DNA of 64,000 bases, taken from the NCBI RefSeq assembly GCF_026151205.1, contig NC_087081.1, forward strand, positions 2,857,246 through 2,921,245. The letters run 5' to 3'. Shown here one piece after another: positions 55,362-64,000 of the stretch (positions are counted from its first letter, which is position 1; each line of letters opens with the position of its first letter). Below the pieces are notes generated by a model. That model saw nothing but the letters and a program-made list of their open reading frames with translations. It did no database searches and was not told where the DNA came from. The stretch is from Bolinopsis microptera. Taxonomy: Eukaryota > Ctenophora > Tentaculata > Lobata > Bolinopsidae. The position numbers and the translations under genes were made by a program.

Positions 55362-58300
55362 TTGTGGGTTGGAGTTTAAACTGTCTTTTTGGGAATTTGA
55401 TGAGAAACTTTGGGGTGGTGTAGGTCGTCTGATTTTATAAAGTGGCTTTGGTTTTCTGTGATTTGAAGGTCTTTCGGATTGAGTCTTTGGAGATAAGTTG
55501 TTTTGGTCTTTAGACTTGAGAGATATTCAGATATGTAGGACTTAGGACTTGGAGCTTAGAAAAGGCAGGGTTAGTCAATAAATAAGCAAAATAAATGAGT
55601 TTCATCAAAACACCAATGAAAAAGAAGAATTTCTTCGCAACACAACAAGAAGCCATAGATAAAACAAGCAAAAGCAATGACGATACTAAATTAACCAAAA
55701 CAGCAACTTCTTACCGGTAAATGATACCATACTGCAGTGCAAACGGCACAAACTTATCAATCCCATAAAACTCGCTCAATTTAAAATGTTACCGTTGTCC
55801 TGACGACACCATAATTTAACATGAAATGAAGGTGACCTAACCAATGGATTGGAATGATAGCAATCAGGTCAAATATGCACGAAATGACACACCATGATGA
55901 GTTATAGGTAGGTTCATTATTGATGAGCTATAAGACTAAGTTTGCATTAATTAATCAACAGTTTGTCGCTTTATTGATGCGCATAGTTTAACGGTTTACG
56001 AATTATTGCAGTTTCGCAGGTGACACTGCCGGACAGGAGGCGATGTTGACGCATTTGTGGTCGTACACGTACAGTAGCATCCGTTGTAATGTCTAATAAT
56101 ATTAAATAGTCACAAAACTGTCGTACGAGTTGAAAAAAACAAATAATTGAAAGAGTTTAAAGTTATTTAGCGGGCCTGACAAATCATACGACTCGAAAAA
56201 ACACAAAAAATGATATTGATACTGGGAATTATTTAGGAGGTACTACAAACATACTATAAATTATAAAGTCGAGTTCTTGAAGTCGGGCAAATGATCAAAT
56301 ACTATGAGTAAATGAAATAGGGGCGAGAAGCGTAAACAAATTTGATTAAACCGAGATTTGAGCCCAACATTCGGCCTTAAAACGACGAAAACCTCGATAA
56401 TATCATTGACTGCGGAACGAATATTGGATTAACTTGTTTATTGTACAGGGGGTAAATTAATTAATTACATTAGATTTAAATAGCAGAGAAACGAGATCAG
56501 AAGTGAGGGATGTGAGTGCATACAACAGATGTCTTCAAAGCTCCCACCAAATACCATCGGCTCTGACAAATCCTTAGCGTCTCAGGCATTAACCATGAAC
56601 ACGTGCCAAAATCTCAGTCACGTGACACAACATCGGACCTATGATAAACCATTATCGTCATCACGTGACCTGCAGTGAAGCTCGACGAAGTTAAGCGAGG
56701 ACTTTAGTGAATATAACAACCTGAGGAAGGACTCTATACTCTATAGTTTATCATTTCCTGTCGTTTGAGAGCTGGTGACACTGTAACGATCGGAGACCAG
56801 ACGCGTGTCCTTGCTATTTAGTGTGAGAGATCTAGACACGACTCAAGTCACGTGATAACAAGATCAATTGTCATCTGATATCAAGATGAATTGTTGGGTG
56901 ATGATACAATATATATGTCATGGAACCCTTACAATTCCTAGGGACAAACTTCAATATCCACAGCACATAATGAGGTATTAAAAAGCAGTAAGCACGATTG
57001 AACACTAACAGGAAGCATGTTTTGGATAAACTCTAACTAATGGCACTATATTTCACTATATTTCACTGTATTTCACTATATTTCACTATATAACATAATA
57101 TTGGGCCTGTCTAACCCCTGTTAGCTATGTGAATACCAGGTATTGTAGCTCGTGTCAGCGACCTTTAACTGCAGGATGTTAATAGGACTCGGCTTTTTAT
57201 AGTGGCTAACATTTCCTGTTTGGGGGTGTAAAACGGGACATAACGGCCCTTAATGAGACATTTAATGGGACATTGAGTGTCGGTGCATTTATAGCATGCC
57301 ATAAATAACCAATATGTAATATGTAATATGTGTTAAGATGGGGAAGGGACCGGGGTTTGATGACAAAATACCTAGTCGTAGTGCAGTACAAAAAATAAGA
57401 ATTACTATTGTCATTAAGTTGACTTATATATAAAGCGATAATTTGGAGCTATTAGCTTTTCAGTGATTGTGGTGAGCCACGCTAAATCAAAGTAGAGAAA
57501 TTAGAATATGACAAAAAATAAAATAAAAACTCACATACTAAAGTCAATGAAAAAGATATCAAAATAATGTTAAGACAAAGTTGACGACCTAATGGCATAT
57601 TCATTTAATGACTTATGGCCACAAATATTGTCTAAATATTTGTCGCTATAATTGGAACGCAAATCACTGACTTATATTAACGTGTTGGACCGGGAAAGTG
57701 ATAATTGCAAGCCATTAAAGTACCAATATTTGAATTGTAGCGATTAGCTGAAAATCCTGGTGCCTGGTGACTAGCAACCCAAACTCATTGTAAGTCAATT
57801 AGAATTGGGCTTAAGATACAAAATCATAAACCCACAAACAAAATTTATCAAAATAACGCGGTCAACCCGAAAAAAGCATTAAATCGTGGCAATATATCCC
57901 TGTTTTCTGTTTTCTGTTTTCTGTTTTCTGAATATTCATCATATTATTCGAACAAACCAAAAATTATTATTATTTATATATGTTAGACTAAACTTAACGC
58001 GACGAACGGACAAAGCTATAGCAGTGAGCTCCATTAATATTTCGGTAACATTGTGGCGAATCGCTGTACCAGCTTCCTCCAGACACAACAACCGCAAACT
58101 CATTGAAAGTCCATCAGCATTGGGCAAGAACATACATATTATTGAATAGTTACAATCTTTGATTAAGATGATGGACCAATAAAGTGATGACTGATGATTA
58201 CGATCCATTAACTTTATTTTCGATAACTTAATTATGCCGATTAAACTGTACCCGTTTAAGTCAGGTAATGTAACTAAACCTCATTGAAAGTTTATCAGAA

Positions 58301-58442
58301 GAGGGCCAAGGCAAAATAAAACAATATAATAAGCCCGTAATGTGAAAAGAAAGGCAGTCAAACCGAAAAAATGAATACAAGATAGAAATAAACTTTTAAA
58401 ACTAGATCAAGACATTACAATAATCCAATCACTATGCAGATA
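55362..58442. other. Upstream region, no gene supported
   Basis: This may hold the promoter of the Ig receptor. It includes a 10-bp tandem repeat TATTTCACTA at about 57049-57089 and four copies of TGTTTTC near 57900-57930. Frames are short and unconvincing. Confidence 0.4.
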
Positions 58443-58530
58443 TTACTGTGCGGCGCTCAGCCTGTCGTTCCACCAAATCTCCATTCCATGATTATGAACA
58501 TAAATATAATAGCCTGGGGTCCCCAGGTAA
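58443..58530. repeat. TTACTGGG/CCCAGGTAA short repeat family, copy e
   Basis: It starts TTACTGTGCGGCGCTCAGCC and ends AGCCTGGGGTCCCCAGGTAA. It lies 12 kb from the other right-hand copies, so the family is dispersed. Confidence 0.77.
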
Positions 58531-61500
58531 CTGCAGATATTACCGTACAGTTATACCACAGGATAATATCTACAGTGAACAAACGGGGGGTTTTCAGTTC
58601 AATTAAAAACTAATTAGTAAACGCCCAATACTAAACTCCGGCAACCTCCCCTCGTATTAACAACTAACTAATCTCTGGACGGGACTGATATAAATATAAC
58701 TAAAATCCTCAGTAACCATGGAGTCACGTGACTGTAATGAGTGGCGCTGATTGGTTAACTGGGTAATTCTGTCGGGACTGTTCAGTTGACGGGCTCGAGT
58801 GTTAATTAAAGCTTGTCTAAGTCCCGGGAAACTCGATGGCCAACGAAATTATAGGAATTATATCGCTAGCCAATAGGAAAGCAGGATTGAGATCACGTGA
58901 CAAGAATTGACCAATAGGAAACTCAGGATAGTGACGACAAAGAAGGAAATATAGTATGGAGGCATGAGGGGGCAGGTTTAGATCGTTTGTAGAACTATGT
59001 GTCAAATATTGGGAGAAGCTCCCAGAATATAGCTCCTAGCTCATGAACGCAACATGTGTCATTTGCTATGGTCCTCCATTTAAATACCCGCTACAAAGGA
59101 ATCCCGCTAACAATATGTCCTTATAAAGAACATTAAATCCGGGTATTCGATACTTCAAACTGGTAGGAATGGATAAACTGCAGCTTTTAATGAAACTGCT
59201 GTCAAAGTATGCCACTGCTGTCACCGTATACCACAAAGACTGCCACTAAGACCCACAAAAAGAGCAATATTTACAGAGAGGCGAATACTGGATTATATAG
59301 GGGCCAGTGCAGCACCACACGATATATAGAGTATCAGGTGGCATCAAGCCATCACTCCCAACCGGACTACCTCACCAGCTACCCACCAATCAGGACACAG
59401 GACTACAAGTCACGTGACGAGACACAGGCCAATGAGCGGGCTGTATGTAGCACACGTGTTTAGTCCGGCAGGTTGAGTTCAGGTGGCTAGCTGTGGCTAC
59501 CCTGTGACACTAACCAATCAGGGAGCTTTATTTGAGTCAGTTGACGGGTGTTAACCAATGAAAAGGGAGGGATAAACCCACCCTGGTCATACTCGGAGGA
59601 CCGTGAAAGTAGGGGTGTCGGGGGAGTGGAACTGTGATCTGAGTTTCGGGGGTGGCGAGTCTGTTCTCATAGTTCCTTATTCCGTAGTTCACCCTGACTT
59701 CCTGGTTTGTGCAGACAGCATCATTACCTCATTTGACCAGAGGTTTAGTTCTAGAAGGTGGTGGGAGACAGTGACTACTACAGTGTCCGGTCTGGAGTAG
59801 CTACAAAGGGACGGCACACTAATGATTGATAGTTTTAACTTTTATAAGATCTTGGGGGTCTCAATCTGAATGGAGCCATGACAAATTGCAATTACTGTCA
59901 GGAGAATTACAGGGATCACAACAAATTCAGGTATAGGACATTGTACACTGACCAATGGGAAGACAGGACATGGTACACTGACCAATGGGAAGACAAGGAG
60001 ACATAACGTGACGTTGTACTAACCAATAACGTGACGAGTACAGAGGGGACAGAGGTAAAACCAGTGAGCTGCTGTGACCAACAAGTTCTCACAATAACAT
60101 ACGCATCATAACAGTGGGGGTTTATTATGTGAGAAAAGAACAGAGGTTTAGTCTAGAGAGACCCACAAAAGAAGAGAGAGAGAAATGACCAGACATAATC
60201 GAGCGAGAGAGAGAGTGTCCTTGGATTTGTTCACAATGACAAAACGGAAAAGCAGCAGCAAAACTAATGAAAACCAAGCGACTGATCGGTACTAAATAAG
60301 ATTATGTTTAAATCTGAATTGAATAATGCGATCATCACAACAGTTAGGTAATATATGAGGTGTGAACAGGAAGATTTGAACATGAGGTAAACAAGTCAGA
60401 GATATGGTTCCCGCCTCCCCACTTGTGGTACTGATACCAGCTTAGTACTGATAAAACAAGGTGTCTAAATCCACATTGTCTTTACTAAACCCGATACTTA
60501 GCTCCAGTTAACCTCATGTCAATACACTTCCTGGGCTGGATCAGGGGCTGGGACTGGAGGGACTGGAGAGTGGCTAACAAGGTGAAAAGTAATGATTGAG
60601 AAGCCCTCTAATCGCAGTGTGAGGGGGAGCACGAAACACTTACCATCAGGATACACTGTACAACTGTTGTTACTGTAACACGTGTGTTACCTACCTATGT
60701 CACCCTATGTTAGGGTTAAACTGGGCCACCACATTGTGTGATCACCCCACTTTGTGTGACCACCGTGACGTAACAAGTCAACCTGTCTTCAAAGATGGAT
60801 GCTAGATCAGTGGATCAGTGGTACTTACCACACAGCTCTGTGTTTCTGAATATATCGCTCTGTGGTACCACCGTTTTGCAAAGCCTTGCTATATTGATCA
60901 GCCTAAACTACAAAACTATAACTGCAGATTAGCCTAAACTACAACTGCAAAACTTTAATTACTGCACAGACTTAAATCATAATCTCCCTAATACCAAGAC
61001 CCCGCCGCGCCAGTTCGAGGTAATTTATTTAACCTTAACTACAAAACTACAACATTCGAGCCACAAATCTTACAATCTTATATCCACCAAGCTCCTGATC
61101 TCCCCGACAGTTACCAACCCGCACCACTCCCGGAAAAGCCTGTCAGCGGGGGGATCAGGAACAATAACACGGCACCTGACAGCCTGGATACAATTCCCAC
61201 ATTTCATGGTCTTGTCAAATACTCCGAGTAGAGAGGAGGGACACATCATAACGAGGAGGCTAACATCAGGGGACAATATTAACGACCGGTCCTGCAGTCC
61301 TGGCGCGCGACCAGTAGCTTTTATATCGACCACAACATCTGTATTCCGTCAAAATCAGCCCCCCCCATTACATCACTCTTACCTGGTGATGAGAGTGACT
61401 CAGATCACCCTGAATATAACTTTAGAGGGAGCAGGGTTACTGTTTTAACGGCTCACTTTCTATCCGGGAAGTGTGAACAGCATTAATTAGGAATATCAGT

Positions 61501-64000
61501 GCTCAAAAAGGGGCCCACCCTGGCACTGAGAGGGTGACAAATTCAGCAGATTAGGAGTTGAGGTTGCTAATGTTAGGTCATCTGTAAGATTGATCCCTGG
61601 AGAGCATTACTTCATGCTGCTTCTACGATATTTCATCAGGGGATCGCAAGCAGAGTGCAATCATAAAATTGAGGCATAATTCGAAAAAATGAGCGTCAGA
61701 GCTTTGAATATAACAGGGGAAGTTTGCTTGATTGTGATTAAACGGCAGAGGAGAAAATGCTTGCATTGGCCATGGCCGGCCAGGGTTGAGTCATGCTATC
61801 TTACTCGCTTCAAAAGAGCCGAACTAATAATATAAGAGTAAATTGTACGAAATGTTGTAATGATTAAAGAGTCGGATAAAGCAACAAATGGTAAACAATC
61901 AGGCATAATGCAAACGACAGAGCAATCATATGCAACATGATACTTTATACTGCTCTCCAAGCAAACGTAATAGAGGATTTTGGAACTTTTACATGGTTGG
62001 TAATAAGGCAAACGTTCTGTTTTCGAAAGATTTCACCCCCGCTAATATCGTAAGTAAATCAACTTAATGATAAGTAAATCGAATAAATTTAATAAAGTAA
62101 ATTCGGTCAAAGGTTATGTAGATTAAATTCCCGATAAAAACCCACAAAAAGCAATATCGCAGACGACCAATTAGACAGCCTCCGATCATATACACCAACT
62201 AAAAGATATTCAGAGAGTTCAGTAATGATAACACTTAACAAAAGGAACAAAAAGAGCAGAGTCAGACAGCACTTAGAAAACAAAGCTAACGACCAGTGAG
62301 GAGGGTACAGCGATGTAACGTATGGAGGAAGCGTCGGGTTAGTCTATATCTGATATTTAAAGATGTATCATTGTGTTTAGTATCTGATTTGTAGTGAGTT
62401 TAAGAGCTTATTTTGAAGCTTGTTTCGTCCCAAGAGTGATATTGAAGACGGCAAATACTGAATGATTATATCAGAGAAGGGTGAAATACGTGTGAAAATA
62501 CGTGAGCTATGGATAGCACATTGCAATTATCAAGGGTAAAAGTATAATTTGATGAGCAGACGGAGAATAGACATGGTATGATACAGAGTGCGTCTGTAAG
62601 TCTATAACAAGCGGCAATATGGTGAAGCCAAAGAGACGAATAAAACGTTCAATATACAAATCACAAAATGTTAACCGATCTAAAGTTAAATGAACAAGAC
62701 ATTTTACCTGCATGTTAAAAGAGAGGTTATGCCCAGTCGCGAAATTATGTAATTTACGGACCCAAAAGACGCAGCTCTAAAGATTCAAGGCTTGAAACCT
62801 GTTTTTAAATACTTTTTAATAGTTTCAAAATTTCTGTATGGCAGGTAATATTTTAACGTCTCAATATGATGTGTTAAATACGATTATTTTGTTATCCTAA
62901 AATATGCTGTAGAGTCGTAAAAGTAAGATAATTACAAAGCAAGGGCCCAGGAGAACTAGCTGTCAACATTAACAGACGGCACTGCTGCAGTAACAGCAAA
63001 AATCAATTGTATTCAATTTCTGAAGAACCGCTCGTAACACTATCCTCAGAAACTTTAACACAAAAATTTAAAAATTTCGTCAAAAAAATGTACAGTTAAA
63101 AAGTGACCCACTCAAATAAAACAGCGACACGATGTGGTCACACAGATGCGGCAGCGACAAGGAATATATCAATACAACAACTGTCTCTCGTCTCATACTA
63201 ACATGCAAGCTTGTAGATTGTCACTAGTACTACGTTCTAAGGCTCAACTGAAGTAGTGTTGAAGTAGAAGCACGATCAGGGGAATTGCATGTGTGGGCGA
63301 GGACTTGTGATGAGGTTATTTGAGAATTAGCATTTTTATATTTTTATAGAGCTCAGCGGTTAAAACTGAATACTGTAGCAGGCTTGGCAATAAGATGTTA
63401 CATATACTATTGTTAAGTCGTATAGGTCGTAGTTCAAGTTAGTTTTGTCAAAGTGTGAGTCCTCCCGTAATGTTCTAGGGTCCCCCATAAAGTTTGAAGC
63501 AAAATATCAATATTCAACTAAGGTATAGGACGATATAATAATAATGATAATAATAACGGTTGCGAGACTGACAGCAACAGCTTGACTGATAATACCAATA
63601 ACCAATAATAATTATTATCATTATGACCACTATTCTAATCAGTTCCCAACGGTCGGCAGCAGCACTGATCTCATCTTAATGTTGAGATGAATTAAAATGA
63701 AGCACCAGGTACAGCTTGATGACAGACGATCACGTGATTATTTTGTATATTCTAGAAAGTGGTTCCTGACTTTTTGATAACGTTGGGTTTGGAAACATTA
63801 CCATCTAAAGTTGCAATCAGAGGCTTGATCTCAACTCATTACTGTAGCTACATCTCGATGTAATTGTAACTGTAAGGTGAGAGCAGCATGATCAATGACA
63901 AATCTACGGCATAGGCCTGTTATAAGTTACAAATTTAAATTCTGCGGAGATCAAGTTGTAATTAGTTAGGAAGGAGCGTGTAACATAGGAATTAAACAGG
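58531..64000. other. 5.5 kb without a supportable gene
   Basis: No conserved domain, exon chain, tRNA or large repeat was recognised. Several CACGTG motifs and a direct repeat of CTGACCAATGGGAAGACA (about 59948-59995) are visible. Frames such as 59209-59463 and 61070-61333 have no support. Confidence 0.4.

Overview
This is a eukaryotic, AT-rich, intron-bearing window. GT-AG introns, metazoan gene families (immunoglobulin-superfamily adhesion receptor, tetraspan membrane protein, CCDC25, SmB) and a heavy load of LINE, hAT, Mutator-like and MITE elements point to an animal, most likely an invertebrate. A cnidarian would fit, but nothing here fixes the phylum. Gene models were built by hand from exon phase, splice consensus and protein similarity recalled from memory; no database search was run.

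Layout: 1-2377 (+) holds the last two coding exons of a cytosolic cysteinyl-tRNA synthetase (CARS1). 2378-5545 is intergenic with a complete non-autonomous hAT element and a foldback repeat. 5546-10284 (-) is a 13-exon coiled-coil gene whose N-terminus is not found. 14365-16459 (-) is a complete six-exon CCDC25. 17919-21608 (-) is a complete seven-exon four-TM (claudin/PMP22-like) gene; its introns carry a LINE relic and an 18-bp minisatellite. 25097-29000 (-) is a three-exon gene for a predicted 80-residue membrane protein; one transposon-like element nearly fills its first intron. 29001-36300 shows no supportable gene. 36318-41938 is a nested transposon complex: a decayed FLYWCH-type Mutator-like element split by a TIR element that carries an intact LINE reverse-transcriptase ORF. 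43829-44865 (-) is the Sm protein gene SNRPB (SmB/B') with a one-base frameshift. 45262-47000 is a GC-rich cluster of palindromic repeats. 48154-53136 (-), with a likely signal-peptide exon at 55244-55340, encodes a single-pass receptor with seven Ig domains. 55362-64000 has no gene I can support.

The genes look like unrelated housekeeping and cell-surface functions (tRNA charging, spliceosome, coiled coil, junction-like membrane protein, adhesion receptor), not a co-regulated cluster. The most interesting content is (i) the Ig receptor gene, with a frame-preserving 151-codon mucin-like cassette placed inside an Ig domain and a splice donor tandemly copied four times; (ii) a 3.35-kb TIR element filled with scattered copies of a CAGCAAAAAGTCAT-like motif in both orientations; and (iii) several short palindromic repeat families with recognisable target-site duplications.
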